Source of the DNA: Rohdeia sp041398665
GTDB taxonomy: Bacteria > Planctomycetota > UBA1135 > GCA-002686595
Assembly (NCBI GenBank): GCA_041398665.1
Contig: JAWKUH010000008.1
Coordinates: forward strand, 62,001 to 126,000
Direction of reading: 5' to 3'
DNA length: 64,000 bases
Positions 52,128 to 62,724 of this stretch are shown here, in pieces. Position 1 is the stretch's first letter. Each line of letters opens with the position of its first letter. The notes beneath the pieces are model-generated. The model did not search any database. It was not told the DNA's origin and was given only the letters and a program-made list of their open reading frames with translations. The translations under genes were made by a program, and so were the position numbers.

Positions 52128-53417
52128 GTGCGAGCCAAGGTCCTGATCATCGGCGGCGGCGTCATGGGTACGTCGATCGCCCTCCACACCGCCCGATCCT
52201 TCGACCCCCTGAAGGAGCCCGTCGTCGTGCTCGAGCGCGGCGACCTCGCCGGAGGTTCCTCCGGTTCGTCGGGCGGCATCCTGCGCCAGCACTACGCCGA
52301 CCCCGTCGTCGCCTCGATGGCGCGCGACTCGCTGCGCGAGTACGCCTCGTTCGAGGGTCGCACGGGCAGAGCGCTCGGCTTCCGCCGACCCGGCGTGCTG
52401 ACGCTCGCCGGTCCCTCGAACCCGGGCTCGGTCGAACGCCTGTTGCGCTCCGTCGAGGCCCAGAAGCAGATCGGCATCCACGCCGAGATGCTCGACGCCG
52501 CGGCGATCCGCTCGCGCGTCCCCGGCATCGTGGTCGACGACCGCGCGATCGCGGCGTGGGAGGCCCAGGGCGGCTACGTCGACTCGTCGCTGTGCGTGCG
52601 CGAGTTCGCGGCGCTGGCGCGGACGTACGGCGCGGTCACGCGCCTCGGCGTCGCCATCACCGACCTCGTGATGGAGAACGGCCGCGTGGTCGGGGCGGAG
52701 ACGACCGAGGGCCGCTACGAGTGCGACGCGATCGTCGTCGTCACCGGAGCGTGGGCGCGCAGCTTCCTCGGCCGCTTCGGCGTCGACGTCCCGATCCGCG
52801 TCGCGCGCGTGCAGCAGCTCTTCGTCGGCATGCCGCTCGAGGAGGACGACACGGAGTCGCGCACCGAGATCGAGGGCTGGTCCGTCGACCTCGAGGACCC
52901 CTTCGAACAGGAGCAGGAGCGCCTCCTCACGGGCAGCGACGAGGAGCAGGCGCCCGGCGCCGAGCACCCCGTCGTCCTCGACCTCGAGTACGGCATCTAC
53001 GTGCGCTGCGAGCTCGAGCACAAGCGCACGCGCGTCGCTCCGATCGCCTACTCGCCCGACCAGATCCGCGACGAGCCCGACCCCGAGGACCGTCCGCGCC
53101 CCGAACTCTCGGAGTGGGCGCGCGCGCAGCTCGTGAAGCGCCTGCCGATCTACGCGGACCAACCCGTCCTCGACCAGATGGTGAGCTGGTTCCCCCTGAC
53201 GAAGGACGGGCGCGCTCTCATCGGCGAGGTGCCGGGGTACGAGGGGCTCTACGTCGCGGGCGGCTTCGCCGACCACGGTTTCAAGCTCGCTCCGTCGGTC
53301 GGGGAGGGCGTCGCCCAGATGCTGACGGGCGAGCCGGTGAGCGCGTTCGACCCGGGCTACTTCGCCCCGGACCGCTCCGCCGCGGCCGGCGACTGGTCGG
53401 GCGACTCGTACCTCTGA
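52128..53417 (+). CDS. FAD-dependent oxidoreductase (glycine/D-amino acid oxidase family)
   Basis: A 429-residue protein of the DAO family. An N-terminal Rossmann motif (VLIIGGGVMGTSIALHTA) is followed by LERGDLAGGSSGSSGGILRQHYADP, typical of sarcosine/glycine oxidases and related dehydrogenases. Near the end, LYVAGGFADHGFKLAPSVG is the flavin-binding C-terminal signature. A charged insert of about 50 residues near residues 235-290 (LEEDDTESRTEIEGWSV) is unusual. The GTG has GAGG five bases upstream. Substrate unknown; an amine or amino acid is likely. Confidence 0.88.
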   Translation: MRAKVLIIGGGVMGTSIALHTARSFDPLKEPVVVLERGDLAGGSSGSSGGILRQHYADPVVASMARDSLREYASFEGRTGRALGFRRPGVLTLAGPSNPGSVERLLRSVEAQKQIGIHAEMLDAAAIRSRVPGIVVDDRAIAAWEAQGGYVDSSLCVREFAALARTYGAVTRLGVAITDLVMENGRVVGAETTEGRYECDAIVVVTGAWARSFLGRFGVDVPIRVARVQQLFVGMPLEEDDTESRTEIEGWSVDLEDPFEQEQERLLTGSDEEQAPGAEHPVVLDLEYGIYVRCELEHKRTRVAPIAYSPDQIRDEPDPEDRPRPELSEWARAQLVKRLPIYADQPVLDQMVSWFPLTKDGRALIGEVPGYEGLYVAGGFADHGFKLAPSVGEGVAQMLTGEPVSAFDPGYFAPDRSAAAGDWSGDSYL

Positions 53418-53491
53418 GAGGTCCGGCCGAGAAGGCCACCGTCGAGTCGACCCAGGTCCGCGCGGTGCGCCCCGCGGGACCCCGGCGGCTG

Positions 53492-53509
53492 TAGGAAGTT
53501 GCATTCCTA
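53492..53509. promoter_or_regulatory. Inverted repeat upstream of FG-GAP-like gene 3
   Basis: TAGGAA (53492-53497) and TTCCTA (53504-53509) flank GTTGCA. It is an AT-richer patch in an otherwise very GC-rich region, 175 bases before the gene start. An operator or a promoter element is possible. No recognised consensus. Confidence 0.35.
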
Positions 53510-53682
53510 ATCCCCGGCACCTCCGTCGCTTGGGGGGCCGCGTCGGCAGCTCGGGGAACGCCCCCCGCCACGTCGGGTCATAGTTGCTCGATGGGTGGCC
53601 CTCCGGCTCGACCGGGGGGCGGCGGCGCTCGATCTCCTGCGGCTCCGGCCGCGGCGTCGGCCCATCCTCGACCACGCTCGAA

Positions 53683-55326
53683 GTGACCACGCCCAACCGC
53701 ACAGCGATCCTCGCCGCGCTCGCGACCGCTCTCGTCGCGGGGCGCTTCGCGACGACGGCGACCGCCCAGGTGATCGTCGAGGACGAGCGCCTCGTCGAGG
53801 CGGGACTCGCGCTCGGCGATCGCTACGGTCAGAGCGTCGCGACGTCGGGCGGCCGGGTCGCCGTCGGCGCGCCGATGCACGCGTACAACGGATCGCAGTC
53901 CGGTCTCGCCTGGGTCTACACCCGCGATCCGGGCGGCACGCTCGTCCTCGAGGACGAGCTCGTCTCGTTCGGACTCGCGCCCAACGACGAGTTCGGCACG
54001 TCGGTCGCCATCGACGGCGAGCGCGCCGTCGTCGGTGCGCCGTACGTCGACACGCTCACGATCAACGAGGGCGCGGCCTTCGTCTTCGAGCGCCAGCCCA
54101 ACGGCTCCTGGCTCCAGGTCGCGGTCCTCCAGGCCGGCGACGGGACGACCGGCGACCGCTTCGGCGCGACCGTGGCGATCGACGGCGACACGATCGTCGT
54201 CGGAGCGCCGGACGACGACCCCTCGGGCCTCTCGTCCGCCGGCTCCGCGTACGTCTTCGAGCGCGACGGCGGCGGCAACTGGAACGAGGCGGCCAAGCTC
54301 GTCTCCCCGTCGTCCGGCGCCACGCGTCGTTTCGGCGCGCACCTCGATCTCGACGGCGACACGATCGCCGTCGGTCAGAACCTGAAGGCGTCCGAGTCCG
54401 GACAGCCCCAGGTGTTCCTGTTCGCGCGGAACGGCGGCGCTTGGCCGCTCGAGGACTCGCTCGCCTCGCCCGACCGCAGCACGCCCGGCTCGAACCTGTT
54501 CTGCAGCGACCTCGACCTCGACGGCGACCGACTGCTCGTCGGCGATCCCGCGACGACGGCCGGCGGACGCGCGCTGCTCTACGAACGCCAGGGCGCGAAC
54601 TGGATCGGCGTCGACGTGATCGCCGCGAGCGCCCTGATCAGCAAGGCTCCGGTCGGCACGACCGTGGCGCTGTGCGGCGACACGGCGGTCCTCGGCGGTC
54701 CGGGCAGTGCGCAGAAGGAGGGGCGCGCCGCGATCTTCCTCGAGTCGAGCTTCGGCGGCTGGCGCGAACTCGCCTCGATCGAGCCCGACATCCGATCCGG
54801 CATCGCCCCCGACGAGTACGCGCTCGACCTGGCGATGGACGACGCGACGATCGTCGCCGGCGCTCCGCGCCTCACGCCGGTCGAGACCGGGATCCGCACC
54901 GGCGCGACGTTCGTGCTGCGGCGCGGACGTCTGTTGCACGGTCACAAGAAGCTCGCCGTCGCGGGCGGCGGACAGCAGGACTTCCTCCTGCTCGCCGGCA
55001 CGACGTACAAGCAGCACTTCCACTGGATCGTCGGTTCCGCGTCGGGGACGACGCCCGGAACGGTGATCTCGCCGACGCTGACGGTGCCGCTCAACGTCGA
55101 CTCGTACGCGCTGCAGACGCTGTCCCTCACGAACTCGCCGACGATCCCGGTGTCGTTCGGGATCCTCGACCCGGACGGTGTGTCGCAGCGGCTCCTCAAC
55201 GTGCCCTTCGGCCTCAACCCGGCGCTCGCCGGACTGACGCTGAACCACGCCTACCTGATCTTCGCGCCGGGTTCGTTCGCTCTCGTCGACGTGAGCAACG
55301 CCGTGCCGATGACGCTGGTCCCCTGA
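53683..55326 (+). CDS. Secreted FG-GAP-like beta-propeller protein (copy 3)
   Basis: A 547-residue exported protein. I placed the start at the GTG giving the signal peptide ILAALATALVAGRFATTATAQ; upstream codons lack a signal. Residues 30-370 are about seven blades built on 'DGxRxVVGAP ... GSAYVFERD-GG-NW'. A module of about 170 residues ends the protein (SFALVDVSNAVPMTLVP). Blade residues are less uniform than in copies 1 and 2, so this copy is more diverged. Likely surface-located; function unknown. It is transcribed opposite to the operon ending at 55353, with 26 bases between stops. Confidence 0.83.
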   Translation: MTTPNRTAILAALATALVAGRFATTATAQVIVEDERLVEAGLALGDRYGQSVATSGGRVAVGAPMHAYNGSQSGLAWVYTRDPGGTLVLEDELVSFGLAPNDEFGTSVAIDGERAVVGAPYVDTLTINEGAAFVFERQPNGSWLQVAVLQAGDGTTGDRFGATVAIDGDTIVVGAPDDDPSGLSSAGSAYVFERDGGGNWNEAAKLVSPSSGATRRFGAHLDLDGDTIAVGQNLKASESGQPQVFLFARNGGAWPLEDSLASPDRSTPGSNLFCSDLDLDGDRLLVGDPATTAGGRALLYERQGANWIGVDVIAASALISKAPVGTTVALCGDTAVLGGPGSAQKEGRAAIFLESSFGGWRELASIEPDIRSGIAPDEYALDLAMDDATIVAGAPRLTPVETGIRTGATFVLRRGRLLHGHKKLAVAGGGQQDFLLLAGTTYKQHFHWIVGSASGTTPGTVISPTLTVPLNVDSYALQTLSLTNSPTIPVSFGILDPDGVSQRLLNVPFGLNPALAGLTLNHAYLIFAPGSFALVDVSNAVPMTLVP

Positions 55327-55352
55327 CGCGACCGCGACCCGCGGCCGCTGCG

Positions 55353-56576
55353 TCAGACGATTCCGGGGGGAGCGGGCGGCGGCGTCGGCACGAGGAAGTC
55401 GTCGATCTCCTTCTCGACGTCGGAGCACGGCGCGGCCGCGCCGAACGGTGAGGTCGAGACCGGAGCGGCGAGCCGCAGGACCTTCCTCCACGCGAGCACC
55501 CGTTCGGCCTCGTCCATCGCGAGGAAGCGCGCGACGATCTCGTCGCGCTCCGACAGGTCCATCGACGTGCCGAGGTCGTCGAGGTCGTAGTCGTCGAAGG
55601 TGTGCGCGCAGCGGAAGCGGCACTTCGTCATCATCGCGAGGCCGGCGAGCGCGTAGGGGAGGAGGTCCCGCCACTTCTCCTTCTCGACGCCCCACTCCGC
55701 GAGCCACGCGAAGAGCTCCGCGACGTTCGCGAAGTAGAACGTGTTCGGAACGCCGTTCTGGTAGTAGGCCTCGGCGCCGCCGCTCGCGAGCACGATGTCT
55801 TTCCTGAGTTCGAGGTTGCCGAAGCAGGCGTACGCCTCTCCGACGGCGTCGGTCCCGAGCCCGTTGCTCGTGAAGTGCCGGTCGACGAGCGCGAGGTGCA
55901 GCTTCTCGACGAGGAGCAGCCAGTCCTTCTCGTCCGGCGTCGGGTCGGGGAGGTAGCCCCACGTGCCCTTCGCGCGTTCGCGCACGCGCGCGAACAGCGA
56001 TGCGCTCAGGCTCTCGACCGCCTTCGTGCGCTCGTCGCGCTCGGCGTCCGTGAGCAGCGTCCCGACCGCGTCGACGCGGCTCCACGAGGCGGGGTGTCCC
56101 TCCTTCGTGTAGGTCTCCGCGTCGAGGTCGGCGAAGTAGTCGGCGGACGGAGCGTCGGGCGTCGCCTCCTTCCGCTTCGCGTTGATCTCGGAGAACGACG
56201 GGTACTCCTCGGCCGCCCTGGCGTCGGGCTCGGAGAAGGACTCGAGGTGCTGGCGCGGGCGCCAGTAGTTCTCGGGAGAGCGCGTGGGGCGCGCGAGGTC
56301 GGGCTTCTCCCCGCGGAAGCGGATGCAGACACGGAACTGCGCCTTCGGGAAGTCCGCTCGCAGGCCCGACTCGGCCTCGAACACGTCCGCCGCGACGCCG
56401 CGGTGGCCGACCTTGACGAAGCGGACCGCGACGTCGTCGCGCATCGGCGGCTCGGAGAGCACCGACTCGATCTCGAACACGCCGCGGAACGGTTGGAACT
56501 CGACGAACAGCGTGCGGTCGGCCTGCCGACGGAGCGGCACGACGTAGCTCGCGCGGTGCCAGGTGGTGGGCTGCAT
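55353..56576 (-). CDS. Unknown 407-residue protein in the kinase operon
   Basis: I do not recognise this family. The protein is soluble, with a beta-rich first 90 residues (ASYVVPLRRQADRTLFVEFQP, AVRFVKVGHRGVAADVFEAE), an acidic and Pro-rich middle, and a helical C-terminal half (WLLLVEKLHLALVDRHFTSNG, ELFAWLAEWGVEKEKWRDLL) ending in a Pro-rich tail. It has no signal peptide. It lies last in a four-gene unit with an ECF sigma factor, an FGE-domain Ser/Thr kinase and a 151-residue protein. Whether it is a substrate of the kinase is unknown. Confidence 0.7.
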   Translation of the reverse strand: MQPTTWHRASYVVPLRRQADRTLFVEFQPFRGVFEIESVLSEPPMRDDVAVRFVKVGHRGVAADVFEAESGLRADFPKAQFRVCIRFRGEKPDLARPTRSPENYWRPRQHLESFSEPDARAAEEYPSFSEINAKRKEATPDAPSADYFADLDAETYTKEGHPASWSRVDAVGTLLTDAERDERTKAVESLSASLFARVRERAKGTWGYLPDPTPDEKDWLLLVEKLHLALVDRHFTSNGLGTDAVGEAYACFGNLELRKDIVLASGGAEAYYQNGVPNTFYFANVAELFAWLAEWGVEKEKWRDLLPYALAGLAMMTKCRFRCAHTFDDYDLDDLGTSMDLSERDEIVARFLAMDEAERVLAWRKVLRLAAPVSTSPFGAAAPCSDVEKEIDDFLVPTPPPAPPGIV

Positions 56577-56583
56577 CCGTCCC

Positions 56584-57039
56584 TCAGTCGATGGTGGTCT
56601 CGAGCCAGTAGCGTTCCTCGACGTTGAACGTCTTCACGCCGTCCGCGCCGTCGAGGTCGAACGACGCGAGGTCGTAGGTCCTCGGGTTCGGCGTCCCCGC
56701 GGGGTCGAAGTACACCTGACGGGAGAGACCGTTCGGGACGGGGCGCCACGGCGGACGACCGGTGTCGCTGACGGAGTCGCGATCGATGTGCGAGAGCGAG
56801 AAGTTCGGCGCGAACGTCTCCAGAGCGAGGTCGCCGGCCGAACGCATGAGGTCCTTGCGCTCGACCGTCGTCATCTGCGCCCAGGGCTTCGTCACGAGGT
56901 TCCGGTAGGAGTAGCCGTCGACCCTGCAGAGCGCGCGCGGGATCGGGATCCCCTGGTAGTCGTCGGAGTAGAGCTTGGCCCACAGGTCGTCGCGCGTGAG
57001 CGTCTGGACGAGGCGGAACGAGATCTGGACGTAGTACAT
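56584..57039 (-). CDS. Unknown 151-residue protein in the kinase operon
   Basis: I do not recognise this family. The protein has a mixed alpha/beta pattern (YVQISFRLVQTLTRDDLWAKL, VNVEERYW-like end) and several Tyr/Trp residues. It lacks a signal peptide, membrane segment and catalytic motif. It starts 61 bases after the kinase gene and ends seven bases before the 407-residue gene, with which it is probably co-translated. The two unknowns may form one complex. Confidence 0.65.
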   Translation of the reverse strand: MYYVQISFRLVQTLTRDDLWAKLYSDDYQGIPIPRALCRVDGYSYRNLVTKPWAQMTTVERKDLMRSAGDLALETFAPNFSLSHIDRDSVSDTGRPPWRPVPNGLSRQVYFDPAGTPNPRTYDLASFDLDGADGVKTFNVEERYWLETTID

Positions 57040-57100
57040 GGCAGGTGCGAGTCGTGGGGGTTCGTGGGAGCGGGCAGCGCGCGTGCGCTCCCGCCGTGCA

Positions 57101-59695
57101 TCAGGGGTCGACGGACCGCGCGCAGCGGAAACCGACCTCGAACGACGCGGAGACCGGCCCGCGCGAGGCGCGCGCGCGGGCGCGCGTCGTCTTGCGCTCG
57201 GCGTCGTAGTACCAGGGCGCGCCGACGAGCCGGCAGTCGCCGGGCCGCGGCACGATCGAGCCGTCGCGCGCGTACTCGAGACCCAGCGTCTCCGTGTACT
57301 CGCGCACGTTCCCGAGCAGGTGGTAGAGCCCGTGCGGCGTGCTGCGCGCGTCCTCGTGGCTGCGCACGGTCGACGCCTCGCGCAGGAAGTGGCGCGCCAT
57401 GTCGCCGCGCGACGCGGGCGGCGGCGTCGCGCCGTCGCCCGCACCGCGGTAGCGCTCGGGCTCGTCGTAGGGACGGATCCGGTCCTCGCTGCCGCGCGCG
57501 AGCAGGTCCCACTCGACCTGCGAGAGCAGGCGCTTGGCGTGCGCCTCCGCGAAGGCCGTGGCCTGTTCGACGCTGATCCCGACCATCGGCAGGTCGTCGT
57601 AGCGGCCGTCCGCGAGGTCGGCCCACAGATCGTCGCCTTCGTCGCGCAGGAACGCCCAGCCCGCGGGGTACGCGTCGTCCGGCGTCCCCGGTTCGTCGAG
57701 CCAGCGCCGGTACTCGCCGATCGAGACGAGCGCCTCGTCGACGAGGAACGGCGCGACCTCGACCGTCGAGCCCTCGTACGGCACGAGCGACGACGGTCCG
57801 CGCGAGGGCAGGGACAGGGCGCCGCCGGCGACCGGCACCATGCCCGACGTCGGATCGGCGTCGTCGATCGTCGCGACGACCTCGATCGGAGGGCTCCCCG
57901 CACGGACGACGCGCGTGTACTCGCGGCTCGGCCGACCCTCGGGCTCCACGACGATCCTGTAGTGCCCGGGAGGGAGTCGGTGTTCGGCGAGCGGGAGCGA
58001 GCCGAGTTCGATCGCGCCGAGGCGGACGCCCGTCGTCGGGTCGATCTCGCGCGCGAACGCGCGGCCCCGGAGCGGCGCACCGTTCTCGTCGACCGCCGTG
58101 ACGCGCACGAGCGGACGCCACGCCTCCACCTCGGGACGGACGTCGAGCACCTCCTCGCCGTACAGCGCCACCGCCTCCGCGAGCATCCGCGTGCCCGAGA
58201 AGAGCAGTTCGCCGTCGAAGGCCTCGATCCCGCGCGGCGTCGAGAGCGCTCGTGCGATGCGCGACCGCGCTTCCGCGAGGAGCCGCCCCTCGTGCTCGGC
58301 GAGTCGCCGTCCGAGCTGCTCCACGCCGTCGCGCGTGTCGCGGTCGAGGAGCCCCTTCTCGCGTTCGAGCTCCGGGAGCGTCGTCGCGACCTGCATGCGC
58401 TCCGCGAGCGGCAGGGCGAGCCAGTCCTCGCGCCCCAGCATCGGCGCGACCGTGTGGAATTCGCGCGAGGCGCGCTCCTCGCGCGCGAGCGACGTCCCGA
58501 CCTGGAGCGAGGCGGCGGCGGCGACGAGGGCGAGCGCGCTCGCCGCCACCGCGATGCGGTGCCGGCGCACGAAGCGCTCGACGCGACGCGCGAGCGACGG
58601 ACGCTTCGCGAGCACCGGCTTGTACGCGAGGATGCGCCGCAGGTCCGCCGCGAACTCCGCCGCCGAGTCGTAGCGGTCGACCGGCTCGCGCGCCATGGCC
58701 TTGCTGCACACCAGCTCGAGGTCGCGCGGCAACTCGCGGTCGAGCCGCCGCAGCGGCGGCGCGTCGTGCTTGATGATCGACGTGATGACCTGCTGCGCGG
58801 TCTTGCCGGAGTACGGGCGCTGCAGCGTGAGCATCTCGTACAGCACGACGCCGAGCGAGTAGATGTCGGTGCGGTGGTCGATGCGCGATCGGTCGCTCAC
58901 CGCCTGCTCCGGCGACATGTAGTGCGGCGTCCCGCCGATGTCGCCGGTGGCGCTGACCGAGCCCTGGCTCTCGTCCTTCGCGAGCCCGAAGTCGACGAGG
59001 CACAGCCGCTCCTCGTCGTCGAGGAGCAGGTTGTGCGGCTTGACGTCGCGGTGGACGATGCCGCGCCCGTGTGCGTACTCCAGCGCGTCCGCGACCTCGG
59101 CGACGCGCCCGAGGACCGCGGGCAGGTGCTCGGTGCTGCCCGGGAGCGGCAGGATCGGCGGGTGCTCCTTCTCGCCGCGCTGCGCCTGCAACTCGCGGTT
59201 GAGGTCACCGTTCTCGTAGAGGTCCATCGAGAACCAGCGGTAGCCGTGGTCCTCGCCGACCTCGTGCACGGGGACGATGCCGTGGTGGCGCAGTCGCGCG
59301 ATGGCCTTGGCCTCGCGCGTGAAGCGGTCGAGCACCGACGTCGGCGTCGGCGGCGCCGTCGAGATCAGCTTGAGCGCGACGTCGCGCCCGAGCCGCGGGT
59401 CGCGCGCGCGCACGACGACGCCCATGCCGCCGGTCCCGAGCCGACCGACGATCTCGAACGGCCCGATCGGACCCTCGATCGGCCGCTCGTCCTCCTCCTT
59501 GCCGGGGCGCGGCGCCTCGAGGAACTTCGAGTCGGACTCGTGCGCGCGCAACATGCGCGTGACGAGCGCGAGGAGTTCCTCGTCCTCGCCGCACCGCGCG
59601 GCGAGGAAGTGCTCGCGGTCGGAGCGCGGCAGCTCGAGCGCGGCGTGGAACAGCGCCTGCACCCTCTCCCACCGTGCGGGGTCCATGGGCGTCAC
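57101..59695 (-). CDS. Membrane Ser/Thr protein kinase with C-terminal FGE/SUMF1-like domain
   Basis: An 864-residue protein. A helical N-terminal part (ERVQALFHAALELP) precedes a Hanks-type kinase domain (about residues 79-345): GRLGTGGMGVVVRA (P loop), VALKL (Lys), IVHRDVKPHN, DFGLA and YMSPEQA. One transmembrane helix lies near 380 (IAVAASALALVAAAASL). The C-terminal 250 residues resemble the formylglycine-generating/SUMF1 fold: GMVPVAGG, VSIGEYRRWLDEPGTP and HLLGNVREYTE, ending VGFRCARSV. The start at 59695 is inferred from the four-base overlap with the sigma factor stop. Such kinase-FGE fusions are typical of Planctomycetota. Confidence 0.92.
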   Translation of the reverse strand: MTPMDPARWERVQALFHAALELPRSDREHFLAARCGEDEELLALVTRMLRAHESDSKFLEAPRPGKEEDERPIEGPIGPFEIVGRLGTGGMGVVVRARDPRLGRDVALKLISTAPPTPTSVLDRFTREAKAIARLRHHGIVPVHEVGEDHGYRWFSMDLYENGDLNRELQAQRGEKEHPPILPLPGSTEHLPAVLGRVAEVADALEYAHGRGIVHRDVKPHNLLLDDEERLCLVDFGLAKDESQGSVSATGDIGGTPHYMSPEQAVSDRSRIDHRTDIYSLGVVLYEMLTLQRPYSGKTAQQVITSIIKHDAPPLRRLDRELPRDLELVCSKAMAREPVDRYDSAAEFAADLRRILAYKPVLAKRPSLARRVERFVRRHRIAVAASALALVAAAASLQVGTSLAREERASREFHTVAPMLGREDWLALPLAERMQVATTLPELEREKGLLDRDTRDGVEQLGRRLAEHEGRLLAEARSRIARALSTPRGIEAFDGELLFSGTRMLAEAVALYGEEVLDVRPEVEAWRPLVRVTAVDENGAPLRGRAFAREIDPTTGVRLGAIELGSLPLAEHRLPPGHYRIVVEPEGRPSREYTRVVRAGSPPIEVVATIDDADPTSGMVPVAGGALSLPSRGPSSLVPYEGSTVEVAPFLVDEALVSIGEYRRWLDEPGTPDDAYPAGWAFLRDEGDDLWADLADGRYDDLPMVGISVEQATAFAEAHAKRLLSQVEWDLLARGSEDRIRPYDEPERYRGAGDGATPPPASRGDMARHFLREASTVRSHEDARSTPHGLYHLLGNVREYTETLGLEYARDGSIVPRPGDCRLVGAPWYYDAERKTTRARARASRGPVSASFEVGFRCARSVDP

Positions 59696-60258
59696 GCCTC
59701 GAGCCTCTGCATCAGCCACGAGCGCGTGGCGTTCCAACGGCGCTCGAACGTGCGCATCGCGATGCCGAGGACCTCGGCCGTCTCCGCCGCGGTCATGTCG
59801 GCGAAGAAGCGCATCTCGACCGCGCGCACCATCGCGGGGTCGAACTCCGCGAGCTCCTCCATCACGCGGTCGAGCAGGTCGATGTCGATCGCGCGCTGCT
59901 CGTACTCGACGACGAGGCCGTCGAGCGGCACGCGTTCGCCCGGCGCCGAACGCTTCGCGCGCCCCTTCGAGCGCGCGTGGTCGACCAGGATCTGTCGCAT
60001 CGCCGTCGCCGCGACCGCGAGGAAGTGCGTGCGGTTCTGGTACGCGCGACCGTTCGCGCCGAGGAGGCGCAGGTAGGCCTCGTTCACGAGGGCGGTCGCC
60101 TGCAGCGTGTGGCAGGACGGCTGGCCGCGCATGAGCGCCGCCGCGCGGTCGTGCAATTCACGGTGGACCGCGGCGAGGAGCTGTTCGCGAGCGACCTCGT
60201 CACCGTCGCCGCTGCGGAGCAGCAGCCCGGTGATGTCGGGGGGTAGGTCGGAGGACAT
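59692..60258 (-). CDS. ECF-type sigma factor coupled to a Ser/Thr kinase
   Basis: A 188-residue sigma factor of the ECF group found next to Ser/Thr kinases in Planctomycetota. It has region 2 (RGQPSCHTLQATALVNEAYLRL at about residues 45-66) and region 4 (FFADMTAAETAEVLGIAMRTFERRW) with little else. An earlier in-frame ATG at 60315 was not used. No anti-sigma gene is adjacent; the kinase is the likely regulator. The stop overlaps the kinase start by four bases. Confidence 0.9.
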   Translation of the reverse strand: MSSDLPPDITGLLLRSGDGDEVAREQLLAAVHRELHDRAAALMRGQPSCHTLQATALVNEAYLRLLGANGRAYQNRTHFLAVAATAMRQILVDHARSKGRAKRSAPGERVPLDGLVVEYEQRAIDIDLLDRVMEELAEFDPAMVRAVEMRFFADMTAAETAEVLGIAMRTFERRWNATRSWLMQRLEA

Positions 60259-60441
60259 CGGTTCGGGGGGCAAGCCCGACGGCGTGTTCTCCCGATCGTG
60301 GAGGAGCTTTCCCATGGCGGCAACCCTCGCGAGGGGGGCACTCGCTCGAACGACGATCGCGGCGCGATCCGCCGCTCCGATCCGCGGTTCGTCGTGCCCC
60401 GCGACCTGAACCGTGCGGACGTCCGGGCTAGACTCGCCGCC

Positions 60442-61361
<920 letters not shown>

Positions 61362-61365
<4 letters not shown>

Positions 61366-62705
61366 ACGCGATCCGCGCCCTGGTGCTCACCGACTGGAAG
61401 CTGCTCGTCCGCGACCGCGGCGCGCTGTTCCTGACGTTCGTGCTGCCGCCCGTCTTCTTCGCGATCTTCGCGTCGATCTTCGGCGGGATGTCGGGCGGCG
61501 ACGACGGGACGTTCGAGCCGCTGCGGGTCGTCGCGATCGACGCGGACGGGACCGAGACGTCGCGCGCGTTCCTGCGCGCGCTGCTCGAGCAGGAGGCGCT
61601 CGTCGAGGCGCCGCTCGAGGCACCCGCGCCGACCGACCTCGTCGGCGCGGCGTCCGTCGTGCGCCGCGGCGACGCGGACGCCGCCGTTCTCGTCGCGAAG
61701 GGCTTCGAGGCGAGCTTCGCGCGCTTCTGGGAGTCGCCGCCGCGCCTCGAGATCGTCTACGACGCGGCGAACCCGATCTCGCGCTTCACGCTCGAGGGAC
61801 TCGCGCAGGCCTCGGTCTTCCGCGCCGCGCCGACGGCGCTCATGGACGCGGGCTTCGACGCGCTCGAGGAGCTCGGCGCGTCGACGACGCCGGAGCAGCG
61901 CGACGCGCTCGACCGGTTGCGCGTGCTGATCGACGGCGCGCGCGAGGAGGGTGCGGACGCCGCCGCGGACGGGGACGAGCCGAGCGGCGGAGCGGCGATG
62001 TCGTCCTTCGTCGACGTCGCGAGCGTCCCTGCCACGGAGTACCGCGCTCCGGGCGACGGCACGGACGCCGCGAGCCCCGGCGTCGTCGACTACTACGCCG
62101 CGGCGATCGGCGTGATGTTCCTGCTCTTCTCGATGGCCGGCGCGGCGGGCTCGCTGCTCGAGGAGGAGGAGCGCGGGACGCTCGAGCGCCTGCTGACGAG
62201 CGGCATCGGGCTCGGTCCCGTGCTCGCCGGTCACTTCGTCTTCTTCGCGCTCGTCGGCTGCGCCCAGCTCGCGACGATGTTCGCCTTCGGCGCCGTGGTC
62301 TTCGGCATGCACCTGAGCGACGCGCAGGTCGTCGTCGGCCTCCTCGTCGTCGGCGCGACGACCGCGGCAGCCGCGTCGGCGTTCGCGCTGATGCTGGCGA
62401 CGGCGTGCCGCACGCGCGCCCAGCTCGCGGGGCTCTCGACCGTCGTGATCCTCGTGATGTCGGCGCTCGGCGGAAGCATGGTGCCGCGCTTCGTGATGCC
62501 GGCCTTCATGAACTCCGTCTCGCACTTCACCTTCAACGGCTGGGCCCTCGACGGGTTCCAGGCCGTCCTCTGGCGGCGCGACCCGAACGGATCGATGGCC
62601 GACCTGCTCGGGTCCGTCGCGTTGCCGGTCGCCGTCCTGCTGCTCGCGACGGTCGCGTTCTTCGTCGTCGCGCGCCGCCTCGCGAGGCGGTGGGAGACGA
62701 TCTGA
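61362..62705 (+). CDS. ABC-2 type transporter permease
   Basis: A 447-residue membrane protein. It has one N-terminal helix (GALFLTFVLPPVFFAIFASIFGG), a large extracytoplasmic domain (about residues 50-235), then five or six helices (AAAIGVMFLLFSMAGAAG, AGHFVFFALVGCAQLATMFAFGAVVFG, LSTVVILVMSALGGSM) with a final helix at the end. The pattern EEEERGTLERLLT is typical of ABC-2 permeases. It pairs with the ATPase gene before it. Possible substrates are antibiotics, polysaccharides or lipids. Confidence 0.93.
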
Positions 62706-62724
62706 GTCGCGCCGGTGCGGTCCG

